This document shows positions 13,194 through 24,731 of a DNA stretch of 64,000 nt, piece by piece (the stretch's first letter is position 1; each line of letters begins with the position of its first letter). The notes beneath the pieces are model-generated. The model was not told the origin of the DNA. It ran no database searches and worked only from the letters and a program-made list of their open reading frames with translations. The position numbers and the translations under genes were made by a program. Source of the DNA: Spironucleus salmonicida (lineage: Eukaryota > Fornicata > Diplomonadida > Hexamitidae); contig CM035320.1 in assembly GCA_000497125.2 (NCBI GenBank), positions 8,001-72,000 of the forward strand. Direction: 5' to 3'.

Positions 13194-14279
13194 TACATCA
13201 CTAATTTTATTCATACAAAATTATTACTTGTTACAAAAATAGCCCCAAATATATAACATTTTTATTTAGATATGTATTGTAATATTTTGATGAAATTAAT
13301 TATTTCAAATTCGACGTTGGTTGGAAGATGTTTATTAAAAATATATAGAATAATACTACTGTACATTTTCATGACACTTTGAATATCATTTTACTATATT
13401 ATTAATGCTGCTTAATTGAATAATTAAAATTGAAATCAATAATGCTGCTTAATGTTTTTAGTCTTTATAGATAAAAACCTACATCTAAATTTATAATTGG
13501 AAATATCGTTGAATAGCTTATAACAATGTAAATATGTAATTATTTGAAAACTATTACACTGTAAAACAACAAATTAATTTCATGAATAAAATATCTAAAG
13601 ATGACCCTAAAAATATGCTGAAGAGTTAGAGCAGTATTTTAAGAGGATAAATTATAAATCGCAGCACGTTAATTATAAATTAAAACTACTCTTTTTAGAT
13701 ATTCTATAAATTATCTCATGGGCAGCATAATATTATAATTGAAATATTTGTAGTTGTCAAAGTATGATTAGGACGCTGTCTTTAAAATATTGATAATCTA
13801 ATGAATTAAAGTTAAAGAGTGATAAAATTTCAGTATATAATTGTCTAAGATTTTTTTTTACTTTAAATAATTATTTAACTGAATCATCATTTTAATTATT
13901 AGATAGAGTGTATGGAAATACTTCAGTTGATATTGGTTGATTTTAATAGAATTTGGCGAGGTGATAACTAATTTGAATCGGGAAAGAAGAATAAGTTGTA
14001 ATACATATTCATTTTTAAATATAAACTAACAACTATATATATTATATAACCTTGAATAAAGATCCAAAATAGATCATTAATAAATTATCATTCAGTAGTT
14101 AGTCACCATTCCAAAAAGAGTAAAACTATATTTATGAATTAATGATAATGTGTCAATATTTCATTTTATGTATGCGAAAAAAAATGTAATCGTGATATCT
14201 TTTTGGAACCCTATAAATCCTGTTTTGGTTTTTTTTTGAATGGTAACTTACTACTATATAATCTAATGTATTACTGATA
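13194..14279. other. AT-rich intergenic DNA
   Basis: No sustained TGA-free frame with protein-like content. It may include decayed flanks of the relic that follows. Confidence 0.4.
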
Positions 14280-14900
14280 ACTACTCAATTAAATTATTCT
14301 TTGTTTTTCTATATTGCCTATCTGGATATTTATGCGGGTAATGGTTTTTTGTTATAACTATATGTAAATGACTGGTGATGTCTTTGGATTGGCTTACTAA
14401 TGAAGTAAACTTCATCATAAATCTTAATTGATACCTAAATATCTTCTTAATCTAATTCAGTATATTTTTAGTCACCCATATGAGCTGAGTAATAATCTAA
14501 AGATTATTGACTTTACTATCATAAAACTTGAATGATGAGGAACCAAATATTAAAGGCAGAATTAGAGATTATTTTCTTTCGTTCTTATACTTAATAACTA
14601 CGATCTATAATCGTACTATGTTTTCATGAAAATTATTATTATTTATACTAATGAATTTTTATCGTGTCTAACCTATTTTAAATGTGAAATACTGCAAATA
14701 ATGATTATCAACTCTCTGAAAAAAATCATAAATGAATATAGCATGTCAATTACGTTTACATGATGGTCATTCTTATTTATACTGATAAATAGGGATATTA
14801 TCATTAACATAATAACTACAAGTCCTTTATTCATTAAAATTATAAGAATTAAGATTTATAGTCTTACAATTTTACACCCTTCTAATAAAGTAGTAATACC
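14280..14900 (-). pseudogene. Decayed paralogue of the gene at 1-1349
   Basis: The DNA aligns by eye with roughly 560-1060 of the gene at 1-1349, in the same orientation relative to that gene. Shared blocks include CATCATAAATCTTAATTGAT versus CTTGTAAATCTTATTCGAT, ACCTAAATATCTTCTTAAT versus ACCTCAAATATCTTTTTAA, and AAAGGCAGAATTAGA versus AACGGCAGAATTAGA. Also shared is TCATGAAA followed by related codons for the next 300 bp. The copy has many indels, TGAs in every frame and a clear shift from G/C to A/T, so it cannot encode the protein. It shows that this family duplicates and dies locally. Confidence 0.7.
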
Positions 14901-15757
14901 TAAATGACCAAATATTTCCTTAACTTATTATAGCATAGTGTAAAATATAAGTATTACCCCAATTAAAGTATATTTATAGAATGACTTAGGAGTCATTTTA
15001 TAATGTCACGTATTTAATTCTCATTTTGTAACGTTTATTTTATAATTTTTGACATAAAATAGCGTAATCTGAATTTGATTGGTTGCTGTGATATATTTTA
15101 ATGAAAAAAAGTATTAATATCAAGTTCGTATTTAATAAATAAAATATTGGGATTTAGATAATATTAACTCTTACTTCTATTAATGTTATCATTATTTTAA
15201 ACTATTAATTATATGTATTATAAATATACTATTTTACCTTATAATAATCTTAATAAGAGTATAATTTGTACATCGGAACTAATGATATTTTATATTTCTT
15301 AAAATACCACTCACTGTACTTCACAAATCTTGTAATCTTATATTTTAATCAAATATCAATTATTCCATTGTTTAAAGGTAATATTCAAATACATTTATTC
15401 AAAACAGTATCTAATTAGTACAGGGTACCTACTATATTATCCTGTGTAATTGCTATATTTTTGATATAATTAGTATTTATGTATATATTCACGACCAGAT
15501 TATTAAATTGTCGTTAAAATCATAAAATTACCTTGTTGTAACAATATTTAAGACTCTTTATTATTGAGAAAGCTACCATCTGCTTTTTCAGCATCATTTT
15601 ATTCCAAATTTTGTGTGTTTCATTAACGATTCTATATTACTATCTAAAACTCCATTTAAACTACACTAATAACCTTATTAAAAGCTTAATATTGTACAGC
15701 AATAAATATTAAATTGCCCTCGTATTAAAATTTCTTCACTCATCCAAACCTCACCAG
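14901..15757. other. AT-rich intergenic DNA
   Basis: Nothing recognisable on either strand. The left end may still hold the decayed N-terminal part of the relic at 14.3-14.9 kb. Confidence 0.4.
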
Positions 15758-18700
15758 TCAAAAAGGGAAAAATGGGCTCTCGCTCTTATCTCCAAAAATA
15801 TCAAATCCATCGTTATCGTACTTAAACCCAAATGGGTCCTTAACCTTACTGCTTGCAGTGACAGAATTTGTTGTCTGATTTCCGCCCACATCAAATGGTG
15901 ATTTAACCTCCAAATTTGCTTTTAGCCCCTTTGTCATGTCCATTGCCGGAACTGAGCCGCTAGCATCGTTGAAGAAATTGCTGCCTGAAACAGAACTTTG
16001 CATTTCCATAGAAATTTTGCTCCCAGAAGGCTGTAGAGGCTTCATAGAAGACACAATATTGAGAGGTAGTGGTTACAATGACACACTTCGTGATCCTACG
16101 GACGAAATTTGTGATTAGTCTCCAAGCTTCAAGTTTGCGAACATATTGTTCTGGTTCGCTGTCGAATCGGAGGACATAGAAATTTTTTGAATTCCAGGCT
16201 GGTTTTGCTGCTAAATTTGACCTGCAGCGAAGCTGAAATGAGGTGCTTTCAGCTAGGACTAAACATTTAAATTTTGAGAAGAAATGATTGAATTTGAAAC
16301 AGATTGGAGTGCTTGCGGGTGGTATTCCACCGTGTTAAATGGCTTTACAGAGTCAGAATGGTTGGATTTCTCAGGTGGTGTCACCTCTTGAATAGCCTTG
16401 GTTTTACCTAAATTTTGATCCATTGGTGTGAACGGCTTTTGGATCAGAAGTTGGGCATTGGTAGGAAGGTCTGAAGGCGTCGCAGAAGGTAACTGAGGTT
16501 CAATGTTATGTTGTAGGTTTTAGATCTATTAATTGTATTAATTCTACTCAATTTATTGATTTTAAAGTTATTACTGTTATAATTGTTGTTATTGTAACTA
16601 TTGCTAATACAATTGTTATTGTTATTATTATTGGGCTTGTTAGTCAACAAATTAAGTAGGCTTTTACTGCTATTATTACATCATTTGTTATAGTAATTGT
16701 TATTACTGTTACATTTATTATTATAGTTATTGGTTTTGTCTTAAAACCTCATTATCTTGCTAATTTTGATTCTGTACTTAATATTGTCCCTAAACTGATT
16801 AGTTCATGCCATAAGTTGCTTTTAATGCCTCCATCTTAGCATCAATATCTGCAGAGTTTGATTTTCCTAAAGATGTAGAAGCTCTTCGCATAGCCTATTC
16901 TAAATTCTATTTTGCGTTGTTGAAAGATGCAAAATTTTATGGATTTTATGGCTAAACTACTGGAAGTTACTAAGAAGTAGCTAGATTTTGAATTTATTAT
17001 GGTTGATAATTCTATTGATTTTAAATCTAAGGTGGTTGTTATCTACCCTAACTCATAGCTCTATAAAGATTAAATACTCTATTTTCAGCACTTTCCATAT
17101 CCTTTAATTCTTGTTTTTCAGATTCAACTTCCATAAGTAGTTGAGCAGCTTTAAGATCGTCTTTTTTGGTATTAATTTCACATTTAAGTTTCTCAAACTA
17201 ATATGCCTTTAATTCTTAGTGCTTGAATAAATCGTTAATTTCTGAATCCTTAACTCTTATATTTTGTTCTCTAACAATTAAATTTCGCTCTTTTTCGTGC
17301 AATTTTTCAACTTATTAATGTAACTAGGAATTCATATCATCTAAGGCATTTTGCTTTAATTCAACCTATTTTTCATATTGCTAGATTCTCAATTTCATCC
17401 TTTCTACATCTGCTAGTTCAGATTATAATTTTACTTGATCTTGGATTAGTTATCTTTCTTGTGAATTAAGTCTTTCTTCTGCTTTTCTAGCTCTTTCATT
17501 GGCTATCTATATTGACTCCACTGAAGCTGAACAATTAAGAGATGATTATAGCTTTGTAAATGCAGCATTAAGATAATTCAACATACCAGCATTCTGCTAA
17601 CTTCCACCAGCAACTTTAAACGTGTTCAAAATATTATTAACTTGCTAATTTTGTTCTTAAAATAACTACTAAATATTTTAAGTATAGTTTAAAAATTATC
17701 TTTAAATAGGTTCAAGAACATTATTATTAAGCTAAGTATTTAACTACTAGGATATTTCGTGTGAGATCACTTCAGTAAGTTATGATAGCTCTTACTTAAT
17801 AGTTTGTTAAATTATTTTTGGATCAAAACTTGCTTATTTGGGCTAGTTTTCTAACTAAGAAGAAAGCTCATTTAATTATTGAGTAAACTAATCATTATTT
17901 TGCTGAGAAATTTTCTTTTCAAACATTTATTTAACGGAAATCATCTCTTATCGAGCTTAACTAGCTTAATTAAGAAGTTCATTTGCTTAAAATTAAATTT
18001 ATTCATTAATTTGCTTTATAGACTCTACTTAACTATGTTTATCCTACAAAAATTAATCTTCCTGAGTAATTTATTTTTATCTCATTTCAATTTCTAATTT
18101 CTGCTTAATAAAATCTTACTACTAAGATTATAGAGATACCTACTGTTCAACTAAGACATCATATTAAAACTTAAGCTATTTATTAAAATCATTAATTTCG
18201 CCCAACTAACATTTAAAATCTTGCATTTACGTTATGATTTCTCCATTGACTGATGTTTGTATATAATCATGTAATATATTTACGGATTAGTTGATCTACT
18301 TTAATTAACTATCATTTCCTTCTAACTATTCTTTGATGTCAGTCATTGGAGTTTGTAATTAAATTTATGGCTAATCTACCACATTATTATTTAACTAATT
18401 AACAGTCTAATGCTACATTTGAACAATATTCTACATTTGCTATTGAAGTTCAGACAATTATTTTTAAATAAACTGTTCTTAGTCGGACCCAAATGTTGAC
18501 TTCTATCTAATGAAATCTGGCTCACCAACAACCACATTTTAAACTGGTTATGTATTATTATAAACTTAAGGCTAAATTTAAGGCTATTACTAAACCTATT
18601 AAATTTATTACTACTAAAAAGCAGCACCAGCCTGTGGTTTAACCACTTCCTATTAAATAACTGATTCAACTTAATGTGCTTCTTAAACAGCGATTTTATC

Positions 18701-19474
18701 CTATTTTTACAAAGGGGCATCAAAGAAACCTTTTTTACCACTACTGCTTCTCGAAGGGGGCTTTGATGACTTTTTCGACCCAGGTTAAGATTTTGCAGGT
18801 TACTCCTCAAATAAGAAATCATTATCTTCGCCGAAATCGAATTCGTCTTTTGTAGATTTTGATTCAGCTCTAGATTTTGGTTTTGCTGGAGCCATGAAAT
18901 CGTCTCCGCCGAAATCATTTTCCGCAAAATCACTGGTCTATTTAGCAGGTTTTCTTTCACCAAATATGTCATCATCACCAAAATCAAATTTCGCTTCTTT
19001 TTTAGTTTCTTTCGGTGCGTCTCCAAAATCGTCACCTCCAAAAATGTCTTTTTCCTTCTTTTCCTCTTGCTTTTTGGCAGGAGGTTTAGCCCCAAAATCA
19101 TCATCTTCTGGCATCTCATCCGTCTACTTTTCGGTTTAAGGTTTCTTTTTCGCTTTTGGTGCATCGCCAAAATCGTCCCCAAAATCTACAAAATCGTCAT
19201 CATTTCCAAAAATATCAGCATCCTTTTTGATATCTTTTTGCTAATTATTGTCAGCGCCAAAACTGCCGAAATCATCGCCACCAAACATATCATCGCTGTC
19301 CTTAGCAGCCGCTTTTGGTTTTGTCTTTTTTGGCTCTCCAAAATCATCTCCGAAGTCACCAAAGTCACCAAAATCGTCATCTCCAAACAAATCATCTTTT
19401 GGATTCTTTTTAGGCTTAGTGTCCTAAGGTGATCCAAAATCAGCATCAAAAGACAGATCATCCATACCGTCCAT
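15758..19474 (-). CDS. Large acidic, coiled-coil, Q-rich protein with gamma-ear-type motifs
   Basis: One uninterrupted frame of 1,238 codons from ATG 19474 to TGA 15758. Residues 1-260 are low-complexity acidic/Lys-Ala-Pro sequence with repeated DDFGDF, DDFGSF, DDFVDF and DDIFG elements. These match the [DE]-[DE]-F-x-x-[FLM] peptides that bind the gamma-ear of AP-1 and the GAE domain of GGA proteins, as in gamma-synergin. The middle (about 400-850) is Gln-rich coiled coil. About 940-1010 is an almost pure Gln tract written with TAA, CAA, TAG and CAG mixed. The C-terminus has FDIFGDKSE and DPFGF motifs like AP-2 binding DPF/FxDxF peptides. I infer an endocytic or trans-Golgi clathrin accessory protein; no ANTH, ENTH or EH domain was recognised. 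Confidence 0.8.
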
Positions 19475-20376
19475 TTTAAATTTTGAGAATAAATACAAAT
19501 TTTAAAATATATTATAATCATATAAAATTATTTGAATTTTTACAATATTCTTTTAATATGAGAAAATAAGAAAATTTTCAGTAAAATTTATAATGCATAT
19601 TAATGTGAATATTGAAGTTAAATAGTTGATGCAAGTCCTATACTATAATCTGAGTTCTTACTAAAGCATTAAAATTAAATTACGTTTTTAAAAAATATAT
19701 ATTAATTATCTCTAGATCTCAAAAATATCACTATATTTATTACTAAACTCTATTTTAAATTACTATTTTATGCAAATTAGTCCACTTATTCAGAAGCTAT
19801 AAAAGTCAAGCATCTATAATAAACTTTATTCTTCAATCGTATTTAAAAAATAAGTATTTTAAACTAAGCTTTAGTTAATAATAACTAAGGATAAATATTC
19901 ATAATCTCGTCGATTTGCAACAATCAACCATATATTATATAGCATAAATTTATTATTAACAAGTCAAATTCTTTATTAGGAGATAAATAACAATACATTT
20001 ATAGCAATAATCTGTGAAATCTAAGTCTTATTCTATAAATTTTATTTTTAACATTAAAATTTCTTAGCAACTATACCTAATATATAAAAATTTGGAATCA
20101 ATTCTCCAATACTATCCGATTTACCTATTCAGTTATTATTTTCAGTTAAGCAAGATTTGTAATAAAGATAAAATTATTAACAGCATTAAAATAATATATT
20201 TTCTATTTTAACTATAATTAAATTAAAATTTTATATATTTTTACATATATTTCTGTAATATCTATTACATAACATAATTACTATACCTCAATATAGAGAA
20301 TTATTTACAAATGATAAACCAATTAATTTAGCACTACTACCAAAACTTCAGATACGTATTATAAACATTAAAAATA
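19475..20376. other. AT-rich intergenic DNA
   Basis: About 900 bp with no supported gene. It contains the upstream region of the gene that starts at 19474 and the 3' end of the membrane-protein gene on its right. Confidence 0.5.
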
Positions 20377-20997
20377 TCAACGTCTCACTGTGACAAACGC
20401 ATTCTATACAGCGTGACCCTACATTCTGCGTACTTTATCCCTTCCTTCTTTTCTACTTTAAAACTCCCGCAAAGCCATTCCAGCAATACCTGCAAAAACT
20501 CCACTAACAAGCATTTAGACATGCTTTTCACCAGCATCAAACTGGCTAAAAATCGCTATTAGGCATGCCCCAAAATCCCCATAGCTAACGCTAAATAGCA
20601 TTACAGCTGCAGCAGAAAGATAAGAATATTTTGTGTTAGCAGTAAGTAGAAAAAGTGAGTAGCCAGAGAAAACTGAAATTACCGTCTAGGAAACACAATT
20701 GGAAGCTGTTATTACAGCTGCAAAACCAGCTAACACTGATGCAGCAAGAATTTGTATCTGAACTGCATGCAATGCGAATGCAGAAATCGCTACTGACTAT
20801 AAGTAAAAGAAGAGGATGCGATGTTCAAAAGGGAAAATTGCAATTTGGGAAAGCAAAATAGGAACAGCAAATTTAGAGAAAAAATCAGTTTCCTGGGATG
20901 CAAAAAGCTACGATGTGATTGCTGTAATAATTGCAAGAAGAGATATTGAAGAGACAACAGTTTTGTGCAAAGGGTAAATTTTAAGCTAAGATTCCAT
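20377..20997 (-). CDS. Multi-pass membrane protein, unknown
   Basis: The frame has 206 codons from ATG 20997 to TGA 20377. The protein is mostly hydrophobic, with about five to six likely membrane segments, for example TVVSSISLLAIITAITS, VLAGFAAVITA and MLVSGVFAGIAGMAL. The C-terminal tail is Arg-rich and basic (RKEGRDKVRRM). Small residues (Ala, Ser, Gly) are common in the helices, suggesting packed bundles. I cannot assign a family. GC content is higher than in the flanks, which supports coding. It is isolated by AT-rich DNA on both sides. Confidence 0.75.
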
Positions 20998-21589
20998 TAT
21001 TAGCTGTTTAAATTATATGTAGTGTTGTAGAGCGTTACATCAATAAATACAGAATAATATTATAATTATCAGTAAGAATAGTGGAATGGATCATATAATA
21101 TCATTAAAAATAAATATAAATGTAATAACATAAAAAAAATCAGTAGAAAGATCATGGAATGGAAAAAGAGGATTTATTATAAGTTACATATTATTATCTT
21201 ATATACTGAAGATGTATTTTTATTGTAATGTAAAGTATTAGTAAAATAGTTTATATAAATAATTATGTAGTATAATTAAAATAAAAACATAACTAATATT
21301 ATTGAATATTAAATTATTTTTATTCATTAATATACATCATTATATTATATTATATAATATTATAATATTTACTTCCGAAATAATATTAATAGTAATAAAA
21401 AGATAGAATCATTGTATACGGTGATTATTTTTAAAACTAAAATAATAATATAGCATTTAAAACTAATTACATAATTATTATTGTTAAGTATAAATAATTT
21501 ATGAGCTCATTCGGATTATTATAATATATTATATTTCCTTCAAAAATAAATAATTAAAATATAGTATAAAATATATAATAACAAGAATG
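20998..21589. other. AT-rich intergenic DNA
   Basis: About 590 bp of mainly A/T with no supported gene. It lies between the start of the membrane-protein gene and the 3' end of the topoisomerase gene. Confidence 0.5.
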
Positions 21590-23404
21590 TCACCGTCCTG
21601 TTAACTCTCGTTTCAATTATTAAAAAATCTCTAAAGCAAACAGCAATATATCTTTATAAACATCAGCGCAATTAGATTTTCCAGTCTCGACTTCGCGCAG
21701 TCCTACCTCTATTCCCGCCCTAAAAACTGTAGAAATTACACTTAAATTAACTTTTTCGTATAATTTTATCAGTGCCTCTCCTGCCTCAGTAACTTGAAAC
21801 ACATTCCTTGCTTTTAAAACAAATTTTCTATCTTATATCGTTTGAATATGTTCAGCAATAGTAGCATCAGTCCCAATCCCATAGCGCTCCATTTTTTCTA
21901 TCAATATTTTTTCATTTAGAACTGTTTTAACATGTTTTGCTACTTCTAATTTTACATTTTTAACCATTTCCTTAATATTATCTTTTATGTCAGGAATTAT
22001 ATCAATTCCTACATTATAAACTGCCCGCCATCCCGGATATTTAATAAAAATCTTTGAATCATTAACTTGCATTTCTGAAAAAGAATAAGAATATTTATGA
22101 CGAGTTTTAATACACTTTTCGCTGATTGAAGCCAAAAAATGTCTTAATATATGCTCATAAACTAATTTATGGTTATCATCTTTAAAATTTTACGGTACTT
22201 TCAAAGGATGTATTGGCGGGTGTGCTTCATCAGATTTGCCACTAAAATTATACATTTAAATTGTTGATATACTTTTCGCATAATCGACTATTTATGATAT
22301 TTCAGTGGAATTAGATCCTTATATTGTCCTTAAAATTTTCTATAAATCCATACTTTTGCAATATTATTATGTATCAGTTCGCGGATAAGAAATTGAACCT
22401 TGTTAATATAAAGATTCAGCAATTTTCATTAATACCTTCCCAGAAATTTTACCCACTAGATCTTTTTGTAACTATACAGTGTTCAACGGCTTTGGTGGAA
22501 TCTCTGAAAATTCTTCTTCTGTGCTAACAATGTCAATATAAGGTCGAATAACTAATTCCTATTATAGCAATATAGCCTATTTCTTCACGTAAAAGCTTCC
22601 TTAAAAATCTGATTACAGGTTATGATTTTCAGTATTCAGTACTATTTTTGCACGCTCCATTTCATTTTTGAAATCATTAAAATACAGTAGTCCCAAAGTG
22701 GGAGTTTGACAGGTACCGAATGTCAAATTAGCGCGATCCTTTCCTTCCTTAATATCTAATATTATTTTATTTGCATTTAGTTTTTAAAGGCTTGAAAAAG
22801 CATATCCAATTCGTAAATCCAATTACTAGCGTACATCTACAGCTTCTATTTAGGAAGTCTTAAGACTGTCGATTTAGGAGAATGCAGTAAAAATTTATTA
22901 TCTATTTAGAGCAGAAAAACGCATTCTAGATGCCCTAAAATTAGATGACTAGTCTGTAATTTTGTGTTATTTTGACTTTCGGACATTTGGCAATTTAGAA
23001 GGATAAATAGATATTGTTTTGAATTGTGAAACCGTTTCAACTACCTCATAAGCTATATGTTCGCCTTCACGGTCGTTATCAAGACATAATATTAACCTAT
23101 CAGATTCAGGTACCAATTTCTTCATAACCTTACTGAACAAACTTCCAAGATCAGTAAACACTGGAGATATAGGTGAGGTAAACATCTAGTCAGCTGTATT
23201 TTACTTTTAATCGTCAAATTGATAATTTGTTACATGACCGATTGTGTGAGAAATTGTAAAGTTATAATCAATAGAATTCACAACTGATCTAAAAGTAAAG
23301 ACAGAGTAATTATGAATTTTTAAAGGTTATATATATTTATCTGCTAGTATTGATGCAAGCTATCTAGCTACTGATGGTTTTTCAGCAATTAATAGAAGCC
23401 TCAT
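21590..23404 (-). CDS. TOP3: DNA topoisomerase III (type IA)
   Basis: The protein has 604 residues. It opens with a Toprim domain (MRLLLIAEKPSVA, then DRLILCLDNDREGEHIAYEV, the acidic DxDxE-type motif at about 95-110). It contains FRASRMRFSA and the PLNTVQLQKDL segment typical of the family. The catalytic Tyr is Y340 in SISYPRTDTQQY. It relaxes negative supercoils through a covalent 5'-phosphotyrosine and usually works with a RecQ helicase in recombination. There is no C-terminal zinc-finger region, so it is a core-type enzyme shorter than animal TOP3A. The start lies just behind ACCTTTCC. TAA/TAG at several positions must be read as Gln. Confidence 0.93.
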
Positions 23405-23408
23405 TTTT

Positions 23409-23416
23409 GGAAAGGT
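23409..23416 (-). promoter_or_regulatory. Start-proximal ACCTTTCC motif
   Basis: ACCTTTCC read on the minus strand ends 4 nt before the topoisomerase ATG. It matches the ACCATTTC elements in front of PgsA, alpha-SNAP and Fe-ADH. It is probably an initiator-like core promoter element. Confidence 0.5.
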
Positions 23417-23573
23417 ATTATGTTATAAACAGTATATTAGATTATAAATTAATTTAATTATTATTATATTATATAAAATTCACGTTATAAAGTTATAAAT
23501 GAAACATTTTTAGACTTGAGTTTAAATAGTGAATTTATAGACTTCTGAACAATGAAAATAGAGTAGACTTTGG

Positions 23574-24596
23574 TCATTCTTGAACTTAATTTTTCAGCAT
23601 TGCCTTCAATCTCTACTGTTGAATTTTCTTTACCTCTTCATCTTCAAAATCACTATCGTCTAGACTAATGCTCTTATCTTCTACTTTTGCGTCAGGTACA
23701 AAAAATTGTCTGTCTGAAGAGTTTAAGAAAATTCGTCTAATATAACCATCATGACAGCTATAAACAATCATATCGCATTCTTTTTCCTTAGCTTCTATTT
23801 TAATAAGATTTTTAACAATATTAACTCCCTAAACAATATCACCAGCACCACTTGGAACTATATCTACACTCTCCCTCTTTACACATTTTAATGTTTTGTC
23901 TGCACATGCAACAAAAATACCTTTAGATTTCCAATCAGTAGTTACATCTAAATCTAAACCCCAGTCTTGCAATGATTATTAGAAAATTTCTGTGAAATCA
24001 GGAATTCCATGGCTTCTTCCAGAAATCAAATCTGGCAATTCATAAACTCTGATCAACTTTTCTGCACAGCTAACAAATAGTAATTCATCTACATATTTTA
24101 TACACTTAACCGAATTTATTAATTCCAGCTTACTTTTCTCATTTAAATCATGGTCATACACTCTAATTTATCTATCCGAGCCTGCAGTAGCAATAAGATT
24201 ATTTGGTAATTCAATAATGCAATCAATAAATCTTTTATTAGTTTATTTTGAAATTAATCTTTTTTAATTTTCATCATATTTCTCTAAGAAACCATCAGCG
24301 GTCCCCACAAATAAAAAATTTTTAACACCTAACACAGATTTTATAGCATCATTAAATCCAGAAATTATAATCTATGGATCTTTATGTATAATAACCTTAC
24401 GATCCCAACCACCAGATGTAATAGTGTTTTAATACATTGTCAATGCTGAAATTGGCCCATTATGAGAAAAGAACGCTTTTTCAAATTCTGTAGTACACCA
24501 ATTCATACAATGTATAGCTCCAGATGATGTTCCAACATATGTCATTTAACCGTCTTGAAGTTATGATACAATTTTAGCATTTACAGAATACTGCAT
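23574..24596 (-). CDS. WD40-repeat protein
   Basis: The protein has 340 residues, almost entirely WD40-like blades. Examples are the starts AIHCMNWCTTEFEKAF and GPISALTMYQNTITSGGWDR, with later blades ending in IATAGSDRQIRVYD, LFVSCAEKLIRVYE and IFVACADKTLKCVK. This gives about six to seven blades, a single propeller used as a protein-binding platform. The C-terminus is acidic (SLDDSDFEDEEVKK) and then basic with a short Gln run, which resembles nucleolar WD40 proteins such as WDR55/Jip5 of ribosome biogenesis. That assignment is an inference from the tail and size only. It runs in the same direction as TOP3, with 169 bp between them. Confidence 0.85.
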
Positions 24597-24716
24597 TTTA
24601 GAATACAAATTTGCAATCTAAAACAATATTAAATAATATATATTTTTTACTCAAATATATAATATAATTAGTTTACTAATCATACTATTTATTATATAAA
24701 AATATATATAATTTTT

Positions 24717-24724
24717 ACCCTTTC
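24717..24724 (+). promoter_or_regulatory. Start-proximal ACCCTTTC motif
   Basis: ACCCTTTC ends 7 nt before ATG 24732. It differs by one base from the ACCATTTC elements at the starts of other genes here. Confidence 0.45.
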
Positions 24725-24731
24725 AAATCAA

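Noticed and set aside
19475-20376. Possible further relic of the leftmost gene (AATACTATCCGATT near 20110)
   Set aside because: The match to positions 80-100 is short and cannot be extended.
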